From Armillaria gallica (Eukaryota; Basidiomycota; Agaricomycetes; Agaricales; Physalacriaceae), in contig JBANDB010000002.1 of the NCBI GenBank assembly GCA_037576215.1, forward strand, positions 7,626,001 to 7,690,000: DNA of 64,000 nt, written 5' to 3'. The notes beneath the pieces are model-generated. The model searched no databases. It saw only the letters and a program-made list of their open reading frames with translations, and was not told the DNA's origin. A program made the translations under genes and the position numbers. Below are positions 33,210 to 43,489 of this stretch, piece after piece. The stretch's first letter is position 1; every line of letters begins with the position of its first letter.

Positions 33210-34783
33210 TGCAGGGGATAGAGAAGACTCGGAGTCATCTCTATCTCACAGCTTTATATGTTATCAAGTGCAAATGCATAGGAGCAACATCAGACTGGAG
33301 TCTTTGTGGGGCTGCCATGACCTCTCGCATGCTGATAGTCTATGCAATCACAGATATTGATAGTGATCGTGATGGCAAAATGACATAAAGGTGCTTACTA
33401 AAACAATAGAGTTGTGATGAGGCCAGTGACTGTGAGGTGCTAGCATTCCCAAAGTTCAAGTCAGGACCGATATCTCTGGCCCAGAACGTGAACATATTTG
33501 GTCCTAGGGAACAGGAATGCAAACAAAGCAGAAGACAATTTCAGGTATCTTATCAAATATTTGCTCACCACTAGGGTCTCCATGAACTTGTTGCAGAGTG
33601 TCAAGCTTCACTAGCTCAGCCCAAGCATGTCGTTGGGGACATACCTTGCAACCACCACTTCAAATGTTGTACAGAACACTCAGCAACACTGATTGCACAC
33701 ATTCTAACTTGTCACCTGAATTTTACTTACAAAGACTGCTTGACCAAGTGAAAACATGACCTTATTGTGAGGCCTGACAAGACAATAAGCCTAATTTCGA
33801 AGTTGGGTAAGTGAAATGCACAGAGAGACATATGAAAGACAGATGTCCTGAATAACACAGACAAAACCAGGGAAAAGCAGTGTTCCTTACTTTGTCACAG
33901 ACATATATCTGTATTGAGACCGAGGAAACATGACATCACATCTAGATTAGGAAGCATGGAAGGTGGATGCTTAAAGAACATGTTTGCCGACTCAAGTACA
34001 AGGTTGTGTTCCACTGATAGAAAATCAGTGACACCAGATCTGCCCTTGTGCATTTCCAGCAGAGTGTCTTGCCATCTATGAGGATCTTGAAGATCAGACC
34101 TATGCCCTGGACTACTGGAGGACGACAAGATAATAGCGCTACAGAAAGTGAGTATCTGGCTATTGTAAGGGTATTAGGTAGGTAATGAGAAGAAACCTAT
34201 CAACCCCCAAAATAATGTCTGATGGTAAGCCAAAGAAATGAAAGGCATAGGTAAGTATGAGCACTTTGAGAGATGTCAACCAGGCTACCTCTGGATGGAT
34301 GAAGTTGAGATGCACAGTAATTCAGGGTACAACACTAGTACAACAACTGTACTGTGACAGCATTATAATACTCTATTAGGGGTGCACAATGAGTAGAGGA
34401 TCAATCCGGATAATGTACGACTCAGCCTGCAAGTCAGACATGGATGAGAGAGAGATGGAAGGTTGTTTGGATCAGTTTGCTACACTCTTTGAGTGCATGT
34501 TTGTCATGTAATCGTATTTCAGAAGCGTACAATGCAGGTTCAATTAAGCTCTTCATTATTTCCCAGATGATTGTCTACCTAGAAACAAATTATATTAATA
34601 TGGCCTCATAAGAAGAGTAAGAGATCAAGGAAAATTAGACAAGTTTGTATATCTACTTTCAGAAACTAGATCTGTGCATTTTAATGGAATAGCCATGGAG
34701 TCAATCATAGGTGACACTCCAAAAGTGAGTTGAATCAACTGCCCACACTAAGCACAGTTCTCAGCTCCCATATATCAAAATAA
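33210..34783. other. Intergenic between the SDR gene and the hydrolase 3' end; no gene recognised
   Basis: Probably includes the SDR promoter (upstream of 33209 on the minus strand) and the last, unassigned exon of the hydrolase gene (near 34700-34780). A 77-codon minus frame at 33895-34128 begins MSSSSSPGHRSDLQDP but has no support beyond being open. Confidence 0.4.
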
Positions 34784-35233
34784 TTATGTTGGAACAACAG
34801 CAACAGGAATGAGATCCCAGCTGTATGTTGATATCCTGACCTTATACACTCCTATGTTGCTTGCCATCATTCCCTCAGCATCATGGCCAACACCAGGTAC
34901 CCAATCAACAGTGGTACAATTAGGTATACCTCCCATATCCTCCAGCATCGAAACAAAATACTGTCCCATCTCTAGATGCATGTTTCCCTGGGTCTGCAAT
35001 ATGTGAGAGATGGAGAACATAGAAGGATATTGGATTCCTCACTTCTGCTTGACATCGAGGATCACCATTGCCATGGTCTTCCTGCAGATAATATTTTTAG
35101 TAGACAACCTGCTGTGACTTATAAGATCACCCACAAGTCCCCAGGTGTAACTAATCATATGTCCATTGTATCTCTCAATGATACCTTCCTGTTCAAGAGC
35201 GTGAGCATTTGCAGTTGTGTAGGCAGGGAAATT
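34784..35233 (-). pseudogene. Alpha/beta-hydrolase gene, 3' half (split by the copia element)
   Basis: Continues the gene whose 5' half is at 40626-41861. It starts at the insertion point with NFPAYTTANAHALEQEGIIE and RYNGHMISYTWGLVGD, then after an intron MHLEMGQYFVSMLEDMGG and TVDWVPGVGHDAEGMM. The GVGHD motif near the end is a good candidate for the catalytic His of the hydrolase triad. Shared AAATT on both sides of the copia element (35229-35233 and 40621-40625) allows the two halves to be linked exactly. Further copies of this exon set occur at 51060-51580 and 57540-58215. Confidence 0.75.
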
Positions 35234-35465
35234 TGTTGAGGATTTAGCCTACCCCGACTGGTACTTATTCTTACTCTCTTCAATCTTACTTACTATATTT
35301 AGAACATTACCCCTAGTACCATTGCATATACCTTTGTTTCACCCCTCTTTGCACCTCAGCTGTTCACTATGACTACATGTGACTGACTGAGGTGCATATA
35401 TTGCTTCTATTATTCATATCTACTCATTTCTTACACTACGTCTTATAGCTGTTATTATTCTAACA
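35234..35465 (+). repeat. 5' LTR of the copia element (232 bp)
   Basis: Begins TGTTGAGGATTTAGCCTACC and ends ATTATTCTAACA. TSD AAATT precedes it at 35229-35233. The primer-binding site should start at 35466 (GGTTCTGGGCTCCC); I cannot name the priming tRNA. Confidence 0.95.
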
Positions 35466-35575
35466 GGTTCTGGGCTCCCATGCTCATCTCTCCTGGTCAA
35501 TAACACATGTACTTATTGAACAACTCAATAAACCACACAGACTGTGCAATCTGAACATCGTCAAAACCCCCTATC

Positions 35576-36321
35576 ATGACGACTACTACCCATCAAGTCC
35601 TACCAATTAAACTGGAGGATGATGAGAAATTCAATGGCGAAAACTGGGCAACCTTCAAAATGGTCATGATAACTGAAGGAAATACTTGTGGACTCATCAA
35701 CTACTGGGAGAACAAGGTCAATGTCCCTGGAGCTACACTCACACTGTTACCATCCACCCCAATCAACAGTCTATCACCAAACCTACTCAAATATGCCCAA
35801 CACGAGAGTGTTGCACTCGCATCAATAATCTACAATGTCAAGGATGTATTTGGTGTTGGGATTGATCCTCACAAGCCATCTCACATGGCATGGGACATAC
35901 TCAAGACCCAATACAGTGCTTACTCAGACTTAGTTCACAACTGCAGGGAGAAGATACTGAAGGCAGTGAAGTACCAAGAAGGGGAAAAAGTCAGTGGTGA
36001 TGGGGGTTATATTGAGAAGATGCAGAAGCTTCGAAAGGAGGCAAATGATGCAGGTGCAGGCATTGATGATGCCAGCTTCAAGACCACTTTACTAGACTCC
36101 TTCCCCGAAACCTGGGACTCAATTGTCAGCACGCTGTACACTGAGATGAACCTTAGTCATCATTGCATGTCTTATTGCCCATGGCAAATGAGTGGTTGGA
36201 CAGAACACCGTGAATGGCCCCTCTTCTACTCAGGAGTCTATGGTACAGGCACTCCAAGGCTTGATTCAAGCACTAACTCTACAAGTTCAAACCCTATTGT
36301 TGAGGAAGAACACAGTGCCTA
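35576..36321 (+). pseudogene. Copia Gag region
   Basis: Gag would form the particle that packages element RNA. The frame starts MTTTTHQVLPIKLEDDEKF and contains the typical copia Gag motif FNGENWATFKMVM and helices such as YIEKMQKLRKEAND. The frame shifts near 36130-36200 into the next frame, where the zinc-knuckle region reads DDNCKGVGHTLKEC. The first Cys of the expected C-x2-C-x4-H-x4-C is absent, so the knuckle is broken. Confidence 0.85.
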
Positions 36322-37457
36322 GGTCTGATGGATCCCACATGGCCGACGATAACTGCAAAGGTGTAGGGCATACCCTCAAAGAATGCTGGAAAGTAGGGGG
36401 AGAAAAACAGGGTCAGTATCCCCCCTGGTGGAAAGGAAAGCAGGATGCACCTGTCCCCAGTTCTGCAAACCTCGCTACAGCCAGCATGTTATCATCTGAG
36501 CCAGGTTCTGTCTATACAAATGTCACTGCATTGAGCACCCACATTGATGCAAATACTCTGAAGTCCATCGAAAGAATCCTGGAAGAAGAGTCAGCCCTAA
36601 TGGTCAATAATGCTAGCCAAGGAAACATAGACACCTCTCTTTGGTACGGAGACTCGGGGGCATTCACCCACTTTATCCAGAACAAAGATTGCTTCTTCCA
36701 CTATTTGCCATTGGGTGAAATGACTGGTACATTGTCAAAGGCTGGTGCCACCCTAAATATCCAAGGTATTGGAACCGTAGCTTTGAAGTTGTCTGTGTCC
36801 AGCATCCAAAACATATTCACCCTCAGCAAAGCCCTCCATTGTCCAGACATATCAGTGAACCTGATATCAATCAGCAGACTTGACAAAGAAGGATGGTTCA
36901 TTACCTTTGGAGGAAGTAATGCAATGTTCACAGACCAGAATAGTGTCCCACAATTCACAGCAACCATGGTGAATGACCTATACACAATAAATGGGATGTT
37001 GTTACGAAGTGAGGAGTATACTGCCCTCGCAGTGAGATCTCTGGAGGCAGCAGTGCCCATGGAGACATGGCATATGAGATTTGCACACCTGGGAACTGAC
37101 CAGATCACTGAGCTACAGAAAAAGACAATGGTAGATGGGCTGAACATAGCAGAGACTGAATGCGCTGGTGGGAGATGTGAGCCCTGCATACTTGGGAACC
37201 AGAAAAGATGGCCGTTTGATGCTGATGTAACCCCAGAAACAGTGGCTTTAGTGTGGGTGATGCTGGATATTTGGAGACCAGCTTGTGTACGATCTATTGG
37301 GAGTGCAAAATATGCCCTCATGTTTGTTGACGATGCAATGTCTCAGAGAACCCCATACTATATCTCAGATCAAAGGGCCAAAACTACCATTGAAGCCCTA
37401 AACCAATTCACAGCAATGGCAGAACGTCAAACCAGAAAGAAGCTAAATAAAATCTGA
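36192..37457 (+). pseudogene. Copia protease and first half of integrase
   Basis: After the broken knuckle, WYGDSGAFTHF (about 36643-36675) is the aspartic-protease active site (DSGA). The pre-integrase zinc segment is METWHMRFAHLG ... CEPCILGNQK, and the integrase core starts VMLDIWRPACV with the first catalytic Asp. The frame ends at TGA 37455-37457 (KI*), where the family has Arg just before the second Asp. That second Asp is not recognisable in the text that follows (C*NEFHSEL). Confidence 0.85.
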
Positions 37458-37464
37458 TGTTAGA

Positions 37465-38375
37465 ATGAGTTTCATAGTGAGTTATGGAAAGCATGGGGTA
37501 TACAAGGGAGTAATCATCAAGTTTACGGCACCCTATTCCTCCACAGCCAATGGGATGGCTGAGCAAACTCTTGGAATTGTCTTTGGGAATGTCAGAATAC
37601 TATTGCTCGAGGCGAAAATGGCTGATAGCTGGTGGGCTGAGGCTTGCAACTACGCGATCAAAGCAGGGAACTTGCTACCATTATCGAGGCACCCAGGGAA
37701 AGTCCCAGAGGAGGAGTGGTCAGGTAAACAACAGACTGTCAGTCACCTGAGGGTGTGGGGATCAATGTGTTATGCAAAGATACCTGCAGCGAAAGGCCAC
37801 AGCAAATTATCTCCATGCAGTCAGAAAGGGCAATTTATTGGCTTGGCAGGGCATGGTTCTTACAGGATCCTCTTGGATGATGTATCTGGCAACAAGATTA
37901 TCATATCTTGTGATGTCATATTCAAGGAGCTGAGTCCAACTCGTACAGTTTCTCCTCGTGAGGGGGAGATATCGTATGAGGACATTATTGAATCACTCAC
38001 AGAAATGATCAAAAATCATCCACAGCCACCAATCAATCCCCCAAGCCCTGATCATGATCAACCAATGCAATTACCAACTGCACCTATCCAAGCACCTCCG
38101 ATCCAATGTCACATAATCCCACCTGTCCCTTCTAGATGACCATCTCGCATTCCAAAACCCACTAGAGCATTAATGGAATCCAAGTAGTACAGCCAGCGTG
38201 AAGAAACAGCCAAAAGATGCAGAGAAAACTGGGCAAATGAAAACACTGTCCCCCTACTCACCAAAGAAGATGATGTAGAAGATATCATAGCTCTCAAGGC
38301 ATCTGAAATCAGCAACATCGTTGACAGGCATGACATGTGGGTACCTGATGACTACTATGAAGCCATGACCAAACC
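37465..38375 (+). pseudogene. Copia integrase C-terminal part and linker
   Basis: The reading continues in another frame with HQVYGTL-type residues and then PYSSTANGMAEQTLGI, which keeps the integrase Glu (NGxAE). VWGSMCYAKIPAAKGH and GQFIGLAGHGSYRIL are typical copia integrase C-terminal motifs. TGA at 38137-38139 replaces an expected Arg before PSRIPKPTRALMES, and a TAG follows shortly after (K*YSQ). The solo LTR begins at 38376. Confidence 0.8.
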
Positions 38376-38797
38376 TGTTACAATTTTTCCATTTTTATGC
38401 TTATCTTATCTTATCTGATTGGTGCTTATCTTATCGCATCTTATCTTAGGTGCCCAGCCTGGTCACCACAACTATACCAAACAACTTCAGCAATTGTACT
38501 ATGGCTCATGACAGTCACTTACCTACCACATTGCTTCCGTCCATTCTACGTGTTGAACAAATGTTATATTTAGCATAAGGACTTTAGTATATAAGTAGCG
38601 TAGCTCTCGCTGTAGTATCCTTAGCTTCAAGCTAAGTTTATACATACCAGACTTCATCCATCTCACTTGCTGAGTCACTAAGCATTTACCACCTACTCTT
38701 GTATGACAAGCTCCACACGACTCCTAGGGTGACTGTATAAATGCGATACAGCCCTGTGGTTTATGCTTGCTTGTTATACCCAAGTCTGGGCCTGACA
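38376..38797 (+). mobile_element. Solo LTR (422 bp) nested inside the copia pol
   Basis: Begins TGTTACAATTTTTCC and ends TGGGCCTGACA, flanked by AAACC (38371-38375) and AAAGC (38798-38802), a 5-bp TSD with one mismatch. Reading across with one TSD copy keeps the copia frame (AMTKP then IWKPAMDAEIRRMEE), which supports the borders. The LTR has a TATA-like box TATATAAGTAG near 38590 and an array of TTATC units at about 38400-38447. It does not match the copia LTRs, so it comes from another family. Confidence 0.8.
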
Positions 38798-40318
38798 AAA
38801 GCAAGGATTTGGAAGCCAGCTATGGATGCAGAGATTAGACGCATGGAAGAAAGAGATGTATGGAGGGTTGTACCAAGAGAGCCATGGATGCAGGTGATTG
38901 ATACTCGCTGGACGTTTGACAAAAAACTAGATGGTGATACAGCAGAACTCCTCAAATGATGTGCAAGACTTGTAGTCAAGGGATTTACTCAAATCAAAGG
39001 CCTTCATTACTATGACTCCTTCACCGCCATTGTCCGATACAAATCCCTACGAATGTTCTTTGTGGTCATTGCTGCTCATGGGTTAGACTTCTGGCTAATA
39101 GATTTCATTGGTGCATACCTGAATGCAGAGCCACAAGGTGAGAACTACATCTTGTTGCCTCAAGGATATGAAGATGTTGTAACAAGGGATTACCCAAAGG
39201 GCAAGTACATCTTACAGATGTTGAGGGTGATGTACGGAATGATGGACACTGGTAACATGTGGTTCCATGAGCTCAATGACACTCTAATGGCACAAGGGCA
39301 TAAACAGTCACAAGCAGATCCATGTGTTTGACTTCTGAAGAATGGATTGGAATGGACATATACATGCACTTACACAGACAATGTCTCAGGTGCATCCACA
39401 TCCAAGAAGGAAGGTCAGCATGTCCGAAAAGAAATTGGGAGCGTATATGAAATCAAGGATTTAGGGAAACATAACAGTGTCCTTGGGATAACCATGGAAT
39501 TCGATGATCAAACTGGTGCCATTTCCTTGCATCAGAAGAATCTGATACTGAAGACCCTAGAGAACTTCAGAATGATGGATTGCAAGCCAAAAGCAACACC
39601 ACTTCCAGTAGGAAGTCTGATGAATCTTGACATGCAGCCACAACCAATTCCAAAAGCGGACAAAGAATTCATGGGGGACAAAGACTATCGCAGGATTCTT
39701 GGATCTCTTAATCATATTGCCAACAGAACATGGCCAGACATAGCTTTTGCCACCAATTACCTACAATGATATGCATCAGATGCTTGTCCCATCCATTGGA
39801 GTCGAGCCAGGCACGTACTCACATATCTGAAGGGAACCATTGAATATTGGATTACCTACCAAAGAGAGAATGCTAACGATGATGGCCTCACTCCATTTGG
39901 GTATGTGGATTCATCCCACGGCGATGATAGGAAATCTGGGATGTCAACTATGGGTTACGTCTTCACCATGGCTGGGGGACCTGTTGCATGGAGTTCCAGA
40001 TCCCAGAAACGAGTCACGTTATTGACATCTGAAGCAGAATACATTGCCACGGTGCATGGAGGCCGGCAATCACTTTGGATGGGTTCGTTTTTGGATGAAA
40101 TTGAGTTGTCAAAGGATCATCTGTACCACTTGAACTGTGACAAAAATTCAGCTATCAACCTCACCCAGAACACCAAGGGACATGGGAAATCAAAACATTT
40201 TGTGATGGATTACCATTGGATTCGGGATAGTGTCCAATTGGGTGAGCTCGACATTCAATATATCGTGTCTGAAGATAACTTGGCCAATATCTTCACCAAG
40301 AGTCTTCCCAAGCCCTGA
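38798..40318 (+). pseudogene. Copia reverse transcriptase and RNase H
   Basis: One frame throughout, cut by TGA at 38957 (LK*CARLVVKG), 39329 (DPCV*LLKNG) and 39767 (YLQ*YASD), each where Arg or a similar residue is expected. RT motifs include IDTRWTFDKKLDG, VKGFTQIKGLHYYDSF, FWLIDFIGAYLNAEPQG and YILQMLRVMYGMMDTG. The catalytic box reads YTDNVSG; the family has YxDD, so the second Asp is Asn. RNase H follows with YVDSSHGDDRKS, SEAEYIATVHGGRQSLW and HFVMDYHWIRD. The end SEDNLANIFTKSLPKP is the usual copia C-terminus before TGA at 40316-40318. Confidence 0.9.
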
Positions 40319-40389
40319 GTTAATGAGCTGTCGAAGAGGATGGGGATGATGGAGATGTAGAGACCTACAGGTGTAGGCTTCAGGGGGAG

Positions 40390-40620
40390 TGTTGAGGATT
40401 CAGCCTACCCCGACTGGTACTTATTCTTACTCTCTTCAATCTTACTTACTATATTTAGAACATTATCCCTAGTTCCATTGCATATACCTTCGTTTTGCCC
40501 CTCTTTGCACCTCAGCTGTTCACTATGACTACATGTGACTGACTGAGGTGCATATAGCATTTCTTTATTCATATCTACTCATTTCTTATGCTATGTCTTA
40601 TAGCTGTTATTATTCTAACA
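40390..40620 (+). repeat. 3' LTR of the copia element (231 bp)
   Basis: Starts TGTTGAGGATTCAGCCTACC, ends TTATTCTAACA, followed by the TSD AAATT at 40621-40625. Matches the 5' LTR apart from scattered, mainly transition-type, differences. Confidence 0.95.
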
Positions 40621-40625
40621 AAATT

Positions 40626-41861
40626 TGATGCCAGCCCATGCTTGAAATCGTCAACACCATCACAGTCGTGGTCAGGAAATGGTCAGTTCGAGGTCAGCCA
40701 GCATAAGGATCCAGGGCTGGCTGTAGAGTGTTGAGGTTAAATTTCTTTTCACTCTTTGGAAGGACTTACCAATCCAAAAGTGCAGCTGATTATCATCTTC
40801 AGTTGACAGCCTGAGAGCCACGTAGCGCTGGGTCATTTGGCCACCAGCAGAGTGGCCTGCAATGACGACAACCTGAAAATGATGATCAACAGCAACAGGG
40901 CAATCCTGTGTCTGAGGTGGAAATAGAGACAGACATACTTGCAAATTTGGGTAGATGGTTGTATTCATATAGTATGCCACAAGTGCATCGAGGACATCAT
41001 ATGTGCTAAAGTTTGATGGACTATCAGCGACATTGGAATGCCTGCTAATCCAAGTTGTGTTATCCCATATGAGCTGGTCATCCTGTGTGGTGCCCACTAC
41101 CAAGTCAGCTTCTGTAAAGAAGCAAGGGGCCATGATGGATATGTGGGCACGTTCGATAGCGGGATCATCATAGGTAGCATTGTAAAGCACGTTGTTCATC
41201 GCAGTCCAGTCTAGTCGGGAGCAATGAGGTTTATGCATGGTAGTAGTGTAATATTGCACACTGCTCACTGGACCAACAAGTTCTGTCCCTTTTACAATAT
41301 CAGGGACTAACAGTCAGAGAATAAGGAAACCGTTATTGCACCTTGCCATTCAAAACAATAACTGCTCTTGTGATGTCTGTCTCAAATACCAAGGAGTAAA
41401 GATCGTCGATGTTTCCCATGTGCCAGATCTCTCTAGATGCTCAAGCCTACTTAAGAGATCATTTGGAAGGGCAGATGCGGCAACACATTGATAATTCAGC
41501 ACACATTGAACCATGCTCCTGATTTGCAGAATGGGACTCGGAAACATCATGAGGGGATATTGAAGGAGGAAGGACATATATTTCGACTTGAACCACATGT
41601 TTCTACCATCAGCGGACCTAGGAGCAGATATGAATACGATGCATACAATGTAGAAGAAACAGGCATACCCAAAGAGAAAAGAATCCCGTAATCAGTCTCT
41701 CGCAGTTTAGAGGCCCAACTGTGATGTCTTCCAGTGCAACTGCAGAGCCAGGGTACTCTCTCAGCTACTATCATGAACCAAGTTGGATAAGCTGCAGACT
41801 CCCTGAACTTCCACTGGCTTGTATGCGAGGACCAGGAGTAGAGAAGCACTGCATGATGCAA
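40626..41861 (-). pseudogene. Alpha/beta-hydrolase gene, 5' half (split by the copia element)
   Basis: The N-terminal frame (MHHAVLLYSWSSHTSQWKF) leads through introns to a segment VFETDITRAVIVLNGK. Next come HKPHCSRLDWTAMNN, VLYNATYDDPAIERAHISIM, LIWDNTTWISRHSNVA and STYDVLDALVAYYMN. The exon near 40870-40790 reads VVVIAGHSAGGQMTQRYVAL: the GHSAGG is the G-x-S-x-G nucleophile elbow of alpha/beta hydrolases, so Ser is the likely nucleophile. The last exon before the insertion (DHDCDGVDDFKHGLAS) appears shifted by about one base relative to the previous one, so the gene may have been damaged independently of the insertion. Substrate unknown; the hydrophobic N-terminal pieces suggest membrane association. 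Partial copies lie at 55150-55640, 50530-52200 and 57060-58200. Confidence 0.7.
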
Positions 41862-41999
41862 GAACTTTAGAGTCCTTCTAAACGTATCATATGCTGTAAA
41901 TTTTTGCCTCCAGAAAATATGGCAGCATGCGCTTACCTACACATTACACATACCGACCAGCAAAAATCATTGCTATGCATCACAATGCATAAAAAGGCC

Positions 42000-42912
42000 C
42001 GCCTTGCTGGAGATTAGCTGGAAAAGTTAGATTTGAACAGCAGAGGCACTCACATAAGGGGAGTACTACATCAATAGCATCTCAGGATTCTTTGATGAAT
42101 TTGGCATCGTGAACTCCACTCCCATGTCCGTAAACTCTCCAAACTCTCATGTTCGGCATCGTTTCTTCCTCAGTAATTGCTCCTCATACTTGCACCGGTT
42201 TTTTTCTGGGAGATGCCTGATGAGATTTATGGCAAACACCGACAGAGCTTTCGCACCTTATCGTAATTCCAGGGTTTGCATATTGGTAGGGCAGGAGTGA
42301 GAACACCATCCTGCTCCTATGCCACTTGATGGGACCTACCCTCCATGCCTTAGTTCTGATGTCTTGAGATACCTTGTGCCAGGGTTTGCGTTTGGTCGAA
42401 AGACAGAAAGGGTAGTCTTGCAATGATATGCCGCCTGACACCAGAATCGATGCTTGGCTGAGGGTGTGGAGAGACGAAAACCAGAGAGTAAGTACTGGTC
42501 AGCGAGATGGGAGATCCAAAAACATACTTGAAACCCTCCTCCTCACTGCCAACTTGGTCTCGCCGCTGTTTCATTGATGTTCTCTCCAGGACCACTCCAC
42601 CACCTTCACAGGTCCAGCGCAGACAAGGTCGTCAACAGTTTTGGCATATCATGGTCTGCTGCTCACTGTTTGAGGTTGGAAAACGCATCGAGCGCAACCC
42701 TACTAGCCAAATCTAAGTGACACTGGTCATCATTCTTGCCAATGATTGAGTGAAGAAAAATACCTGAGCAGATCATTGGATAGCTCAGCTCCAACATGAA
42801 TATCTAGTCGACCAACGAAAAAGGCGAGGTAAGACCAGACTAGCTGTCAGCAGTGATGGTGGTGGTAGTGGCGAAAGTGTTGGGAACAAACTTCGCTTCA
42901 ACATCAGCCATG
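42000..42912 (-). pseudogene. Duplicated decayed gene U, copy 1 (unrecognised)
   Basis: The minus strand starts MADVEAKFVP and, in a frame shifted by a small indel, continues LDIHVGAELSNDLLR up to a splice donor. Later pieces are DLASRVALDAFSNLK, KHRFWCQAAYH and SGGISLQDYPFCLSTKRKPW with SQDIRTKAWRVGPIKW. The same pieces in the same order occur at 55690-56690. Several in-frame stops are present in both copies. No known family was recognised; it may be an exon-poor remnant of a small gene next to the hydrolase. Confidence 0.4.
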
Positions 42913-43489
42913 AGGCACTCTGAGAGGTCATCAGCGAATTGGACAAAAATATATATGGCTATATAAGCCCATGGCAAGGCTTGAAATGCATCACAATGTC
43001 CAAAATGATTGTGGCAGAATTATATGTCCATATGAAGCGTGGAGGAATAGCAATCTTCATGTATTATTATCAGTGTTTCCAATGTCAGTAATGCATGTCA
43101 AGCTTTGAAAGATATTAATACATTACTTGCTGCCATATGCAGGTATAACATGATCACCACCTTAGGACAGGTCTGTAACATCGTAGATGTAGCGCAGTGG
43201 TTTTCAGGTGATCATATATACTATGCTCATTGTGGTAAATTTTAGGGAAACTGAGAAATAGAATATTTGTTATAACCAACAACTGTAAATGGAATGTAGA
43301 TACAATGTTTATATAAATTGGCCTCAAATTATACTATATGTTCTCCTCGCTCCTGTTCATCTCTCTTCGCTGCTAACTGCTTTACAGAGCCACCATTAGG
43401 AAGGGACTGGGAAAGTCAAGTCTTTCCGGTCTTAAATACACTGCTAGGAAATGGAACATCAGTAGGCAATTCCACAACAGATGGAAGAA
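42913..43489. other. No gene recognised
   Basis: AT-rich spacer between gene U and the 3' end of the DUF6698 gene. Nothing coding-like or repeated was seen. Confidence 0.5.

Larger units (their letters stand above)
35234..40620 (+). mobile_element. Full-length but decayed Ty1/copia LTR retrotransposon with perfect 5-bp TSD
   Basis: The element has two LTRs (35234-35465 and 40390-40620), starting TGTTGAGG and ending TAACA, and is flanked on both sides by AAATT. The order gag, protease, integrase, reverse transcriptase, RNase H identifies Ty1/copia. A purine tract (CAGGGGGAG, 40381-40389) precedes the 3' LTR. The LTRs differ at roughly 13 sites by eye, so the insertion is not young. The coding region has frameshifts, several TGA stops and a solo LTR inserted within it. 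It split the hydrolase gene inside an exon. Confidence 0.95.

Noticed and set aside
36701..37321. A 206-codon minus-strand frame
   Set aside because: It is antisense to the copia protease/integrase, which has clear catalytic motifs on the plus strand.
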